64,000 bases of DNA, from contig JASHOB010000059.1 of NCBI GenBank assembly GCA_030041335.1, positions 47,345 through 111,344 on the forward strand, written 5' to 3'. The translations under genes were made by a program, and so were the position numbers. Below are positions 45,322 through 54,452 of this stretch, in pieces (position 1 is the stretch's first letter; each line of letters opens with the position of its first letter). The notes under the pieces were generated by a model. That model did not search any database, was not told where the DNA came from, and saw only the letters and a program-made list of their open reading frames with translations. Origin of the DNA: Alphaproteobacteria bacterium (lineage in GTDB: Bacteria; Pseudomonadota; Alphaproteobacteria; ATCC43930; CGMCC-115725).

Positions 45322-45340
45322 AAGTGGGCAAGCACTTTTT
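45322..45340 (+). terminator. Weak rho-independent terminator after the radical SAM gene
   Basis: AAGTG, loop GGCAAG, CACTT followed by TTT gives a short stem with a T tract 71 bases after the radical SAM stop. The stem is only five or six base pairs. It lies in the convergent gap 45252-45516, in which I see nothing else. Confidence 0.35.
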
Positions 45341-45516
45341 CCCACCGTCACTCTCTCGGCTTAGTCACAGCGAAGCGTCTCGGCATCGCCGTTCCCGCTC
45401 TCTCGCCGGTCCAAAGGGATGTGACAATGGTCACCGCTGCTCGCGGTCGATCGCGAGCCGGCGCACCTTCATCCCTGCCGCGATCTCTGGCGACAGACAA
45501 GGCAGCGCCTAGGATG

Positions 45517-46434
45517 TCATCGAAACCGGATGCGGAATCCGCTGCCCTCCTTGGTGACAGCGAAATTGCCGGCGCGGACGGCGTTGAGCCAGTCGGCGGC
45601 CTTGGACACGCCGCCGAAAGTATAGAAATGGAGATGCTCCAAATCGAGGTTTGACCGGGCAAGGTCTACGACCACTGCTTCGGGTCCTGCCTCGGTCAGA
45701 AGCCGCGTCACACCGCGGCCGCTCGTCAGCGCGCGCATCGAGTTGCCGACGCCGCAACGCAACGCGAACTTGGCGAGCGTGGTAACGCTGGCAGGACCGG
45801 CGAGGCCGACGCGGATCGGGGCGGTGACCCCGCGCTCGCGGACACGCTTGATGAAATCGACGATCGGCGCCGCTTCGAAGCAGAATTGCGACACGATCAG
45901 CGCCGCAATGCCTTGCTCCTCGAGGAGCGCGAGCTTCTTCGCCATATGATCCGCCAGCACCGGCGTCGCGATTTTGCCGTGGCCCTCGGGATAGCCGGCG
46001 ATGCCCACGCGCTTGACGCCGTGCTTGGCGAACACACCCGTCGCGATCAGGTCGGTGCTGGCCGCAAACGGGCCGGCGGGATGATCGAGGTCGCCGGCGA
46101 TGCACAGCACCTTGGTGACGCCAGCCTCACCCACGAGACGCGCCACCGTGTCGTCGAGCGCGGCTCCGTTCTCGAAATAGCGTGCGCCGACATGAGGGAT
46201 CGGATCGAACCCGGCGTTCTCAAGCAGCACGGCGGTCGCCACGGTGGCACTGTGGACGTCGCCGGGAACGCGCGCGATGAAAACCTCGGATCCCGGTACT
46301 GCCTTTTCGATGCAGCGATCGACCGCGGCTCGGTCGCGCGGCATCAATTCCAGCGACGCGCCTTGCACCAGCCCGGCGATGGCGGCCGCAAGATCGGTTT
46401 CGGCTGGAGGTCTGACGATGGTTTTCTGCATCAT
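45517..46434 (-). CDS. metF: Methylenetetrahydrofolate reductase family protein
   Basis: Starting at ATG 46434 the protein has 305 residues and fits the short alphaproteobacterial MTHFR family: IAGLVQGASLELMPRD, GIAGYPEGHGKI, ALIVSQFCFEAAPIVDFIKR and LHFYTFGGVSKAADW. MTHFR makes 5-methyl-THF for homocysteine remethylation, fitting the metK-ahcY neighbours. The frame is open upstream to 46536 but has no homology there. A strong AGGAGGAGG at 46514-46522 precedes a different-frame 25-codon ORF that ends in a TGA overlapping this ATG. The start of this gene has no good ribosome site of its own. Confidence 0.85.
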   Translation of the reverse strand: MMQKTIVRPPAETDLAAAIAGLVQGASLELMPRDRAAVDRCIEKAVPGSEVFIARVPGDVHSATVATAVLLENAGFDPIPHVGARYFENGAALDDTVARLVGEAGVTKVLCIAGDLDHPAGPFAASTDLIATGVFAKHGVKRVGIAGYPEGHGKIATPVLADHMAKKLALLEEQGIAALIVSQFCFEAAPIVDFIKRVRERGVTAPIRVGLAGPASVTTLAKFALRCGVGNSMRALTSGRGVTRLLTEAGPEAVVVDLARSNLDLEHLHFYTFGGVSKAADWLNAVRAGNFAVTKEGSGFRIRFR

Positions 46435-46508
46435 GGTTGTGCGTGCGTCGAGACGCGCGACCTCGTGTCGCTGCTTAGCGTCGGGAGCGTTGCCGATGGT
46501 ATCAACAA
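46431..46508 (-). CDS. Possible leader ORF coupled to metF
   Basis: Five bases after AGGAGGAGG (minus strand, 46522-46514) a TTG opens 25 codons (start MLIPSATLPTLSSD) ending in TGA, which overlaps the metF ATG. This layout suggests translational coupling. No conservation evidence is available, and there is no run of Met or Cys codons that would suggest attenuation. Confidence 0.25.
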   Translation of the reverse strand: MLIPSATLPTLSSDTRSRVSTHAQP

Positions 46509-46572
46509 CCGTTCCTCCTCCTGAGGAAGCCGGCATCGCGACGCCCGAACGGCCTCGCTCCGGCCATTGCCA

Positions 46573-47973
46573 TTAATACCGGTAGTGGTCTGACTTGAAC
46601 GGACCCTGCGGCGAGATGCCGAGATAGGCAGCCTGCTTCTCGGTGAGCTTGGTCAGATGCGCGCCGACCTTGGCGAGGTGAAGCTGCGCCACCTTCTCGT
46701 CGAGATGCTTCGGCAGCGTGTAGACTTTCTTCTCGTACCTGCCGGGATTGGTATAGAGCTCGATTTGCGCCAGCGTTTGATTGGTGAAGGACGAGCTCAT
46801 GACGAAACTTGGATGACCGGTGGCGCAGCCCAGATTCACGAGACGGCCCTCCGCCAGGAGGATGATGCGCTTGCCGTCGGGGAACTCGACCTCGTCGACC
46901 TGCGGTTTGATGTTATCCCATTTGTAATTGCGCAGGCTGGCCACCTGAATCTCGTTGTCAAAATGGCCGATGTTGCAGACGATGGCGCGATCCTTCATCG
47001 CGCGCATGTGTTCGAGCGTGATGACGTCGAGATTGCCGGTCGCGGTGACGAAAATGTCGGCCACCGGAGCCGCTTCTTCCATCGTCACCACTTGATAGCC
47101 TTCCATCGCCGCCTGGAGGGCGTTGATCGGATCGATCTCCGTCACCATCACGCGCGCGCCGGCGTTGCGCAAGCTGGCCGCCGAGCCTTTGCCGACATCG
47201 CCATAACCGGCGACGCACGCCACTTTGCCCGACATCATGACGTCGGTGGCGCGCTTGATGCCGTCGACCAGGCTTTCGCGGCAGCCATAGAGATTGTCGA
47301 ACTTCGATTTGGTAACGCTGTCGTTGACGTTGATGGCCGGAAACAGGAGGCGACCCTCCTTTTCCATCTGGTAGAGGCGGTGGACTCCGGTCGTGGTCTC
47401 CTCGGATACGCCCTTGATCGCCGCACCGACCCGCGAATACCAGCCGGGGTGCGCTGCGAGCTTCCGTTTGATCGAGGCGAAGAGATGTTCCTCCTCTTCG
47501 CTGGTCGGGCTGGCGATCGCCTTCGCGTCCTTCTCGGCCTTGATGCCAAGGTGGACGAGGAGCGTCGCGTCGCCGCCATCGTCGAGGATCATATTGGGAG
47601 TCCCGCCGTCGCCCCATTCCAAGATCTTATGGGTGTACTCCCAGTAGTCGGCGAGGCTCTCGCCCTTGACTGCGAATACCGGCGTGCCGGCAACGACGAT
47701 CGCCGCCGCCGCGTGGTCTTGCGTCGAATAGATGTTGCAGGATGCCCACCGTACGTCGGCACCGAGCGCCTTCAAGGTCTCGATTAGCACCGCGGTCTGA
47801 ATGGTCATGTGCAGCGAGCCGGCGATGCGCGCGCCCTTCAGCGGCTGCTTCGACCCGTATTCCTTGCGGGTCGCCATGAGGCCCGGCATCTCGGTCTCGG
47901 CAATATTGATTTCCTTGCGCCCCCATTCGGCGAGCGCCAGGTCCTTCACTTTGTATTCGGTGGCGATGGCCAT
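46573..47973 (-). CDS. ahcY: S-adenosylhomocysteine hydrolase
   Basis: The 466-residue protein starts at ATG 47973 (homology starts [18 protein letters not shown]); earlier in-frame starts add sequence with no homology. It has [20 protein letters not shown], catalytic [19 protein letters not shown], the NAD-binding [16 protein letters not shown], and the C-terminal PFKSDHYRY tail with the NAD-contacting Lys and Tyr. It hydrolyses SAH to adenosine and homocysteine, regenerating the methyl cycle between metK and metF. A stable hairpin lies just upstream of its ribosome binding site. Confidence 0.97.
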   Translation of the reverse strand: MAIATEYKVKDLALAEWGRKEINIAETEMPGLMATRKEYGSKQPLKGARIAGSLHMTIQTAVLIETLKALGADVRWASCNIYSTQDHAAAAIVVAGTPVFAVKGESLADYWEYTHKILEWGDGGTPNMILDDGGDATLLVHLGIKAEKDAKAIASPTSEEEEHLFASIKRKLAAHPGWYSRVGAAIKGVSEETTTGVHRLYQMEKEGRLLFPAINVNDSVTKSKFDNLYGCRESLVDGIKRATDVMMSGKVACVAGYGDVGKGSAASLRNAGARVMVTEIDPINALQAAMEGYQVVTMEEAAPVADIFVTATGNLDVITLEHMRAMKDRAIVCNIGHFDNEIQVASLRNYKWDNIKPQVDEVEFPDGKRIILLAEGRLVNLGCATGHPSFVMSSSFTNQTLAQIELYTNPGRYEKKVYTLPKHLDEKVAQLHLAKVGAHLTKLTEKQAAYLGISPQGPFKSDHYRY

Positions 47974-47992
47974 CGGCTCCAACTCCTCCATC

Positions 47993-48040
47993 ATCGTGCC
48001 GCGTCCGAGGACCACGCCCCTTGGCGAGGGACGGCACGAT
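47993..48040 (-). promoter_or_regulatory. Leader hairpin upstream of ahcY
   Basis: On the minus strand ATCGTGCCG (48040-48032) pairs perfectly with CGGCACGAT (48001-47993), extended by TCC/GGA with a CG bulge, around an inner CGCC-AAGG-GGCG hairpin. The structure ends two bases before the GGAGGAG that serves ahcY. I do not see the conserved core of the known SAH riboswitch (GAGGAGCGCUGC). It may still be a control element. Confidence 0.45.
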
Positions 48041-48077
48041 ACGGTTTGTGCTAAAACAAAAACCAACGACCCGAGGC

Positions 48078-48095
48078 GCGCCGCCTTGGCGGCGC
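48078..48095. terminator. GC hairpin in the metK-ahcY gap
   Basis: GCGCCGCC TT GGCGGCGC is perfectly self-complementary, 15 bases beyond the metK stop. On the minus strand a T-rich stretch (GGTTTTTGTTTT) follows only 14 bases later, so it is not a canonical terminator. It may attenuate or process the metK-ahcY transcript. Confidence 0.4.
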
Positions 48096-48109
48096 AACTC
48101 GAGTAAAGG

Positions 48110-49276
48110 CTAGAACGCCCCTCTCAACTGGCCGACCAGATCCGTCTTCTCCCAAGAAAAGCCGCCATCGGCCTCGGGCTTGCGGCCGAAATGGCCGTAG
48201 GACGAGGTCCGCCGATAAATCGGCAGGTTCAACCCGAGATGGGTGCGGATGCCGCGAGGCGACAGGTCTATCAACTGTTGCAGCACCTTCACCAGCTTGT
48301 CCTCATCGACATGGCCGGTACCATCGGTATTGATATAGACCGAGAGCGGCTTCGACACGCCGATCGCGTAGGACAGCTGGATGGTACAGCGGTCGGCGAG
48401 ACCGGCCGCGACCGCGTTCTTGGCAAGATAGCGTGCCGCATAGGCGGCCGAGCGATCGACCTTGGTCGGGTCCTTGCCGGAGAACGCGCCGCCGCCATGC
48501 GGCGCTGCGCCGCCATAGGTGTCGACGATGATCTTGCGCCCGGTGAGCCCGCAATCGCCGTCGGGACCGCCGATGACGAAACGGCCCGTCGGATTGACGT
48601 AGAAGTGCGGTTCGTCGCACATCCAGCCCGGCGGCAGCACCTTGGTGACGTAGGGCCGCACGATCTCCCGCACCTGGTCCTGATCGACCGCCGCGCTGTG
48701 CTGGGTCGAGACCACGACGGAGGTGGCGCACACCGGCTTGCCGTCCACGTATTGCAGGCTGACCTGGCTCTTGGCGTCGGGGCCGAGCATCGGCGCTTTG
48801 CCGGCATGGCGGTCGGCAGCCATCAGCCGGAGAATCTCGTGGGCGTAATAGAGCGGCGCCGGCATGAGCTCGGGCGTCTCGGTGCAGGCATAGCCGAACA
48901 TGATGCCCTGGTCGCCCGCGCCCTCGTCCTTGTTCCCGGCGGCATCGACGCCCTGCGCGATATCGGCGGATTGCGAATGCAGCAGGCATTCGACATTAGC
49001 GCGATGCCAGTGGAAGCCTTCCTGCTCGTAGCCGATATCCTTGATCGCCTGGCGCGTAACGTCGATCAGCACATCCTTGGTGATCGATGCGGGGCCGCGC
49101 ACCTCGCCCGCGAGCACGACGCGGTTAGTGGTGGCGAGGGTCTCGCAGGCAACACGCGCCTGCGGGTCTGCCGCGAGGAAGGTGTCGACGACGGAATCGG
49201 AGATGCAGTCACAGACCTTGTCCGGATGGCCTTCCGAAACCGATTCACTGGTGAAGAGATAATCGCGCTTGCTCAC
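48110..49276 (-). CDS. metK: S-adenosylmethionine synthetase
   Basis: The 388-residue protein has [20 protein letters not shown] (ATP/methionine site), [18 protein letters not shown] and [19 protein letters not shown], all MetK signatures. It starts at GTG 49276 with GGGAG seven bases upstream. It makes SAM from methionine and ATP. It follows the HTH-methyltransferase gene by 17 bases, so the two are very likely co-transcribed and co-regulated. Confidence 0.97.
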   Translation of the reverse strand: MSKRDYLFTSESVSEGHPDKVCDCISDSVVDTFLAADPQARVACETLATTNRVVLAGEVRGPASITKDVLIDVTRQAIKDIGYEQEGFHWHRANVECLLHSQSADIAQGVDAAGNKDEGAGDQGIMFGYACTETPELMPAPLYYAHEILRLMAADRHAGKAPMLGPDAKSQVSLQYVDGKPVCATSVVVSTQHSAAVDQDQVREIVRPYVTKVLPPGWMCDEPHFYVNPTGRFVIGGPDGDCGLTGRKIIVDTYGGAAPHGGGAFSGKDPTKVDRSAAYAARYLAKNAVAAGLADRCTIQLSYAIGVSKPLSVYINTDGTGHVDEDKLVKVLQQLIDLSPRGIRTHLGLNLPIYRRTSSYGHFGRKPEADGGFSWEKTDLVGQLRGAF

Positions 49277-49293
49277 TGCGTCGCTCCCGCTAG

Positions 49294-50709
49294 TTACGCC
49301 GTTTCTCGCTTGCGCGAGATTACGAAGGATTCATCCCAGAACCACAGCCCGCCATATTTGTGGAGCACGTCTTTCGTGGCATCGAGATAGGCGGTGCTGT
49401 TCATCACTTCCTCGAGGCGCTGATCCTCGATCTGTGCAACATAGATTGCCGCGTTCCACGCCGCGAACAGAGTCGAGGTGCCGATCGACGCCGCGATCTC
49501 GGTCGGCAGCGTGTGCATCTCGTACTTGAACAGCGAGCGGTTGTCGGCATAGGCATTGAAATTCAAATCGCGACCCGAAAGCCCCAGCTCTTCCTTGGTG
49601 GCGCGCAGCAGCGCGTGACGGTCGGTGTGAAACGGATTCTCGCCGGGCCAGACCCTCTGCACGATCTCCAGCCCCGGATCGTCGCCGTGGCTGTGGATCG
49701 CGATCAGCCGGCCGCCGGGCCCGAGCGAGCGCGCCAGCGGCGCAATCACCTTCTTCGCCTTGAACTCGGTCGAGGCGCGGGCGCGATAGGGTTGCGACGC
49801 GATCACCAGATCGTAATCGGCGCGTACCCCGCCGCGATGTGGGCGTACTTGATCGAGCAGAAATTTGTAATCCTCGCGATAGATCACCAGCACGACCGGC
49901 TTTTCGTACATCGGATTGCCGCTGACAGGGCTTACTTTGGCGCGCCAATTGGCGGTGAGGAACGGTTCGAGATCGGTGATCTGTTCCTCGAACTCATGCG
50001 CCGTCGCCCCGGTAAGCCCAACCTCGTGCCACACCAAACTTGTCGCCGCGTTGACCGAGTTGGGGGCGAGCCACGGCGCCTCGGAATAGAACATGTTGGT
50101 CAATACCAGCACCGAGGCCGGATGCTCGAAGAACCGGTCGGGCATTTTCTGCAGCGCCAGCCGCACATCCTCGAGGCTGATCTCCTTGCCGACAATATAG
50201 AACGGCATGGTGGGGAAGCGGTTGTGCATGGCGCGCATGACTCGCGTCAATACCGTGCCGTCACCGATGCCGGCGTCAAAGATGCGCACGGCCGGCGGGC
50301 GCGGATGGATACTGTCGAGCTCGAGTCCGACGCGCTGCGCCACCACCCACTTCTCACTGCAGGTGTTGACGAAAGAAAGATACTTTTGCCGGTTGTCGTA
50401 GAAGCGGAAGTTTCTGTCAGCGTCGCCCCGAGGCCTGGCAACGGCCCCGTTGTCGGTCTTGACGCTGACCATGGCGGGCGCGGCGCTGCTCGCCACCGCC
50501 TTCGTTTTGGCGCGTCGACCGACGGCGTTGGCGGGCGCACCGATAAAGCCGCGCACGCGTTCCATGGTGTCGATCGTCACCGAGGCGCCGGTACGAAGCC
50601 GGCTCACCAGCTTGCCGTCATTGACGGCGAGCCGCCCGAAAGTGGATTCGGCCATGCCGACGCGGCGGCAATAATCGGAAATTTCGCGCAGCAGCGCTTC
50701 CGTCGTCAC
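49294..50709 (-). CDS. HTH-domain plus SAM-dependent methyltransferase-like protein upstream of metK
   Basis: The 471-residue protein starts at GTG 50709 with GAGGAGG about 11 bases upstream. The first 60 residues look like a small HTH domain ([18 protein letters not shown], then [18 protein letters not shown]). A linker of about 50 residues leads to a class I methyltransferase-like domain ([20 protein letters not shown]). I infer a SAM-sensing or methyl-transferring regulator of the metK operon, because it heads that operon and the promoter before it carries inverted repeats. The target is not known. Confidence 0.7.
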   Translation of the reverse strand: MTTEALLREISDYCRRVGMAESTFGRLAVNDGKLVSRLRTGASVTIDTMERVRGFIGAPANAVGRRAKTKAVASSAAPAMVSVKTDNGAVARPRGDADRNFRFYDNRQKYLSFVNTCSEKWVVAQRVGLELDSIHPRPPAVRIFDAGIGDGTVLTRVMRAMHNRFPTMPFYIVGKEISLEDVRLALQKMPDRFFEHPASVLVLTNMFYSEAPWLAPNSVNAATSLVWHEVGLTGATAHEFEEQITDLEPFLTANWRAKVSPVSGNPMYEKPVVLVIYREDYKFLLDQVRPHRGGVRADYDLVIASQPYRARASTEFKAKKVIAPLARSLGPGGRLIAIHSHGDDPGLEIVQRVWPGENPFHTDRHALLRATKEELGLSGRDLNFNAYADNRSLFKYEMHTLPTEIAASIGTSTLFAAWNAAIYVAQIEDQRLEEVMNSTAYLDATKDVLHKYGGLWFWDESFVISRKRETA

Positions 50710-50802
50710 GCTCTAAGCACCCTCCTCGATCCGCCCCATGTCAGGGACGGTTGCCGGGTCGTCAATTAACCCGCGATGGGCAGGAAGTCAATTCGCAAAA
50801 TT

Positions 50803-50851
50803 CCCACATATATCGTGGGCAATTATATGGGCACTTGCCCAGCTACAACAA
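50803..50851 (-). promoter_or_regulatory. Promoter with nested inverted repeats for the HTH-methyltransferase-metK operon
   Basis: On the minus strand TTGTTG (50851-50846), an 18-base spacer and a perfect TATAAT (50827-50822) form a promoter. The spacer contains the inverted repeat TGGGCA-AG-TGCCCA (50841-50828), and just downstream of the -10 is CCCAC-N7-GTGGG (50819-50803). The -35 overlaps the end of the DUF1489 gene. This is how an operator-controlled promoter would look. Confidence 0.6.
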
Positions 50852-51262
50852 TCCCAGCTCGCGTAATTCCCGCGCCAGCGCCGGCGGCAATTCATCATCC
50901 CCCTTGGCGCCCTTTGGCAGGTCGCGGGGCGCATCCTTGGCCTCGAGATAGCGCCAGCCTTGAAACGGGCGGTGGCGTCGCGGCATCACCGGCACCAGCC
51001 TGGGATCGTACTCGACAATGACATAGGCCCGGCCTTCATCGTCTTCCCTGGCGTGGAATCGCTTGAGCAGTTGGCGCACGCGCACCTGTCCCTTGATCAC
51101 CCAATAGATGGAGCCGCCCTTGAGCAACTCTTCGGTGCGCTTCGGCATGTTGCGCGTAAAAAAACCATAGCGGCCGCGTTCGCGCCGCCGCTCACGCTGC
51201 AAAGCCGCCATCTCCGCAAGATCGGCAACACCGACCGCGAGCTTTATGAGGTTTAGGGGCAT
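50843..51262 (-). CDS. DUF1489 family protein
   Basis: The 139-residue protein starts at ATG 51262 (MPLNLIKLAVGVADLAEM). It contains RNMPKRTEELLKGGSIYWVI, the conserved core of DUF1489, and ends with PALARELRELGLL. This short family is, to my knowledge, essentially alphaproteobacterial and has no known function. It lies upstream of the metK operon in the same direction. Its stop codon overlaps the candidate -35 region of that operon. Confidence 0.88.
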   Translation of the reverse strand: MPLNLIKLAVGVADLAEMAALQRERRRERGRYGFFTRNMPKRTEELLKGGSIYWVIKGQVRVRQLLKRFHAREDDEGRAYVIVEYDPRLVPVMPRRHRPFQGWRYLEAKDAPRDLPKGAKGDDELPPALARELRELGLL

Positions 51263-51348
51263 CCTTGCGAGGAAACCGGCGGAACGCAAAGAATCATGGC
51301 GCCATGCGTTATTCGATCGGGGGCAATCCTGATCGATCGGAGCTCGAA

Positions 51349-51480
51349 ATGAAAGCATCTCTTGCCCTCGGCCTCACGGCGACGCTGCTTCTCGCGGCGC
51401 CGATGACGACCTTGGCCGCGAACCCTGCGCTGGCGAAAGCGACGACAGCAGCAACGAGAGTGCCTTCGTCAAGTCCATGA
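51349..51480 (+). pseudogene. Small secreted protein, probably frameshifted
   Basis: ATG 51349 (GGAG upstream) encodes a clear signal peptide (MKASLALGLTATLLLAAPMT, then a TTLAANPALA cleavage region), but the frame ends after 43 residues. A different plus frame continues with plausible protein-like sequence (DDSSNESAFVKSMNGWMSDW), and the third frame later reads RWVRDQAKAASNTVARATE. This suggests a small exported protein broken by one or two frameshifts. Alternatively it is a genuine short secreted peptide. Confidence 0.45.
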
Positions 51481-51763
51481 ACGGTTGGATGAGCGATTGG
51501 CGGCAACGGGGGCGAGACCTACTTGGCGGCAGCCGAGGCCGGAGCGAGCAGGCCACGGTCCAAATCTCCGCTGGGTCCGGGACCAGGCCAAAGCCGCTTC
51601 GAACACCGTTGCGCGTGCGACCGAAACCGGCCGGCACGAGGGCAAGAGCGCGCTAGCACGTAATTGGCCACGCTCGAGGCGGATCGGCGGTAAAGGACGG
51701 TGCCGTTGGCCGGCAACTCGCCCCCGTGCCGCGGGCGGTGTAGGATGGCGCGGGATACGAGCG

Positions 51764-53428
51764 ATGAACGATGATCTCGCGCGCGACAATGTTGTCGCGC
51801 TTCGCGCCAAGAACCAGCCGCCGCCGCTGCAGGACTACAATATCTATCGCGCCGACACGGCGCTGCAGGAAGCGGTAACCCGTGAGGGCGCGTCATGGGC
51901 GCATGACGATCTCTCGGACTTCGGTCGTCTGCTGGGTCGCGCCGAGACCATCGAATGGGGCGCGCTCGCCAATCGCAATCCGCCGATCCTGCACGGCTAT
52001 GACCGTTACGGCGACGCGCTCGACGCTGTCGAGTTCCATCCGGCCTGGCACGAGATGATGGCGCTCGGCGTCGGCGCCGGCGTTCATGCCGCACCTTGGG
52101 CCGAACCGAGACCCGGCGCCCATGTCGCACGGGCTGCCAAGGTCATGCTGCTGGTCCAGGCGGAAGCCGGCGTGCAATGTCCGATCACCATGACTTACGG
52201 CGTCGTGCCGGCCCTGCGCCGTCAAAGCGACATCGCCGCGGAAATGTTGCCGCGTATTTATTCCCGGCAATACGACCAGCGCTTCCTGCCGGTCACGTTG
52301 AAGACCGGGATGTTGATGGGCATGGGACTGACCGAAAAGCAGGGCGGCTCCGATCTGCGTGCCAACGAGACGCGCGCTACCGCCCTCGACCATGGTGGAC
52401 CCGGTCAAGCTTACCGCCTTGTTGGTCACAAATGGTTCATGTCGGCACCCATGTGCGACGCGTTTTTGGTGCTGGCGCAGACGCAGGCCGGTCCCTCATG
52501 CTTTTTCCTGCCGCGCTTCACGCCGGATGGAGAACAGAATGCGCTGCGCCTGCGCCGCCTGAAGGACAAGCTTGGCAACAAATCGAACGCGTCGAGCGAG
52601 GTCGAGTTCGAGAACGCGCTCGGGTGGCTCGTTGGCGAGGACGGCCGCGGCATTCCGACCTTGATCGAAATGGCGACTTACACCCGGCTCGACTGCGCGC
52701 TCGGTTCCGCCGGCTTGATGCGCCAGGCGGTGGTACAGGCGATTCATCATGCCAGGCACCGCACCGCTTTCGGAAAGCATTTGCTCGATCAGCCGGCGAT
52801 GGCCTTGCTGCTCGCCGACCTTGCCATCGAGGCCGAGGCGGCGATGCAGTTGGCGATGCGCTTGGCCGGCGCTTTCGACCGCGGGGACGATGCCGCAGAA
52901 AGCGGATTCCGGCGGCTGATGACGCCGGCCGCCAAATTCTTTGTGTGCAAGCGCGGCGTGGCGCTCGCAGGCGAGGCCATGGAAGTGTTGGGCGGCAACG
53001 GCTATGTCGAGGAATCGATCATGCCGCGCCTCTATCGTGAGATGCCCGTCAACTCGATTTGGGAGGGCTCGGGCAACATCATGGCGCTCGACGTGCTGCG
53101 CGCCCTGGAACGCACGCCGGACGCCATCGAAACCTTGCGCGCCGAGCTCGGCCCGGTACGTGGTGCCGACCGGCGTCTCGACGGCTTCATCATCGAACTC
53201 GAGGCATTGCTCGGGTCACGGCCTCGAGAAGCCGAGGCGCGGCGCGTGACCGAGATGCTGGTGCTGGCACTCGAGGGCGCGCTATTGGTGCGCCATGCGC
53301 CCGCGGCGGTCGCCGATGCGTTTTGCGCGAGCCGCCTCGCCGGCTGGAGTGGAACCTTCGGCACCTTGCCGGCGACGGTCGATGCCCGAGCCGTCGTCGC
53401 CCGCGCGGCGGCTGATCGTATCGCCTGA
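51764..53428 (+). CDS. AidB-like acyl-CoA dehydrogenase family protein
   Basis: Starting at ATG 51764 (MNDDLARDNVVALRAKNQPP) gives 554 residues, close to AidB; the frame is open upstream without homology. It has QCPITMTYGVVPALRRQ, MGMGLTEKQGGSDLRANET (flavin loop), GHKWFMSAPMCDAFLVLAQT, and the catalytic-base region MPRLYREMPVNSIWEGSGN. AidB-type flavoproteins are linked to alkylation stress or to acyl-CoA oxidation. It is the first gene of a tight operon with a TauD-like oxygenase (7-base gap) and NIPSNAP, so a catabolic role on an unusual acyl or N-compound is plausible. Confidence 0.87.
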   Translation: MNDDLARDNVVALRAKNQPPPLQDYNIYRADTALQEAVTREGASWAHDDLSDFGRLLGRAETIEWGALANRNPPILHGYDRYGDALDAVEFHPAWHEMMALGVGAGVHAAPWAEPRPGAHVARAAKVMLLVQAEAGVQCPITMTYGVVPALRRQSDIAAEMLPRIYSRQYDQRFLPVTLKTGMLMGMGLTEKQGGSDLRANETRATALDHGGPGQAYRLVGHKWFMSAPMCDAFLVLAQTQAGPSCFFLPRFTPDGEQNALRLRRLKDKLGNKSNASSEVEFENALGWLVGEDGRGIPTLIEMATYTRLDCALGSAGLMRQAVVQAIHHARHRTAFGKHLLDQPAMALLLADLAIEAEAAMQLAMRLAGAFDRGDDAAESGFRRLMTPAAKFFVCKRGVALAGEAMEVLGGNGYVEESIMPRLYREMPVNSIWEGSGNIMALDVLRALERTPDAIETLRAELGPVRGADRRLDGFIIELEALLGSRPREAEARRVTEMLVLALEGALLVRHAPAAVADAFCASRLAGWSGTFGTLPATVDARAVVARAAADRIA

Positions 53429-53435
53429 GGAGGAA

Positions 53436-54449
53436 ATGACCGAGGTCTGTCGCCACCAAATCGACCATCCCGTCGCCTGGACGAGCACCGCACTCGGCGG
53501 CAAAAGAGGATTGTTGCGCCCCTTGAACGGCGCCGAGGTCGCGGTGCTCGATGCCCTGGTGGCGGCAACGCGCCATTTGCCAACGACGCAAATCACCCGC
53601 TGCGATTTTGATCATCCGCTGGTCGCCGCGCTGATGTCAGAGGTGCGCACGGCGCTCCTCGACGGTCACGGCGCGATCATCCTCGCCCATCCTCATCTCG
53701 ATCGCTCCCGACTCGACGATTACGAGCGGCTCTATTGGGGCCTCGGCACGCATCTCGGGCAAGGCGTCGCCCAGAGCAGCAACGGCGACAAGATCGGCTA
53801 CGTCCACAAGGATCCGGACAATCCGACCGGGCGTGGTTATCTCAGCGATCAGGAGCTGCGCCCGCACACTGACTTGCACGAAATCATGTCGTTGGCCTCG
53901 GTCGAGGTCGCGGCCGAAGGCGGCCGCAGCGGGCTCGTCAGCAGCGTCGCCCTGCATAACGAGATTCTGGCGACGCGACCCGATTTGTTGCCGGCACTCT
54001 ATGAGGGCTACTATCACGCCCAGAATCCTCGTGCCGACACCGTCGGCCGAAGGGTCTCGCCGCATAAGGTACCGATCTTCTGCTACGTCGACGGCCAGGT
54101 GAGTTGTTACTATCACACTGTTTTCATGCGCTTCGCCGCCGAGCTACTGGGCGAGCCGTTCCCGCCCGAACTGGTCGAAGCGATGACGTACCTCAATCGG
54201 CTTGCGGTCGATCCCGACATCGCCGCCAATTTCATGCTCGAGCCGGGTGAGATGCTGTTTTGGCACAATTGGACGAATTTTCATTCGCGCACGGCGTTTG
54301 CGGATTCGCCGACCCACCGACGCCTGTTGCTGCGACTCTGGCTCAATGTTGCGAACGGGCGCCATGTTGCGCCGGCGATTGCCGAACGCGCCAAACTGAT
54401 CGACCGCGACCACGAGGCAAGGCGCGACTCCTCAATCAGCGAAGGTTGA
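53436..54449 (+). CDS. TauD/TfdA-family Fe(II)/2-oxoglutarate dioxygenase
   Basis: The 337-residue protein starts at ATG 53436, just after AGGAGGA. It shows a jelly-roll dioxygenase with the HxD iron motif (LRPHTDLHEIMSLA), the distal His in WTNFHSRTAFAD and the oxoglutarate-binding Arg in RRLLLRLWLNV. TauD/TfdA enzymes hydroxylate sulfonates, herbicides, carnitine precursors or similar small molecules. The substrate is unknown; neighbours are an AidB-like flavoprotein and a NIPSNAP protein. Confidence 0.85.
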   Translation: MTEVCRHQIDHPVAWTSTALGGKRGLLRPLNGAEVAVLDALVAATRHLPTTQITRCDFDHPLVAALMSEVRTALLDGHGAIILAHPHLDRSRLDDYERLYWGLGTHLGQGVAQSSNGDKIGYVHKDPDNPTGRGYLSDQELRPHTDLHEIMSLASVEVAAEGGRSGLVSSVALHNEILATRPDLLPALYEGYYHAQNPRADTVGRRVSPHKVPIFCYVDGQVSCYYHTVFMRFAAELLGEPFPPELVEAMTYLNRLAVDPDIAANFMLEPGEMLFWHNWTNFHSRTAFADSPTHRRLLLRLWLNVANGRHVAPAIAERAKLIDRDHEARRDSSISEG

Positions 54450-54452
54450 CCG

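Noticed and set aside
45252..45516. Possible tRNA or small RNA in the convergent gap
   Set aside because: No cloverleaf, no T-loop GTTCGAATC-like segment and only a weak terminator.
47974..48109. Known SAH riboswitch upstream of ahcY
   Set aside because: The conserved GAGGAGCGCUGC-type core and its pseudoknot are not recognisable; only generic stems are present.
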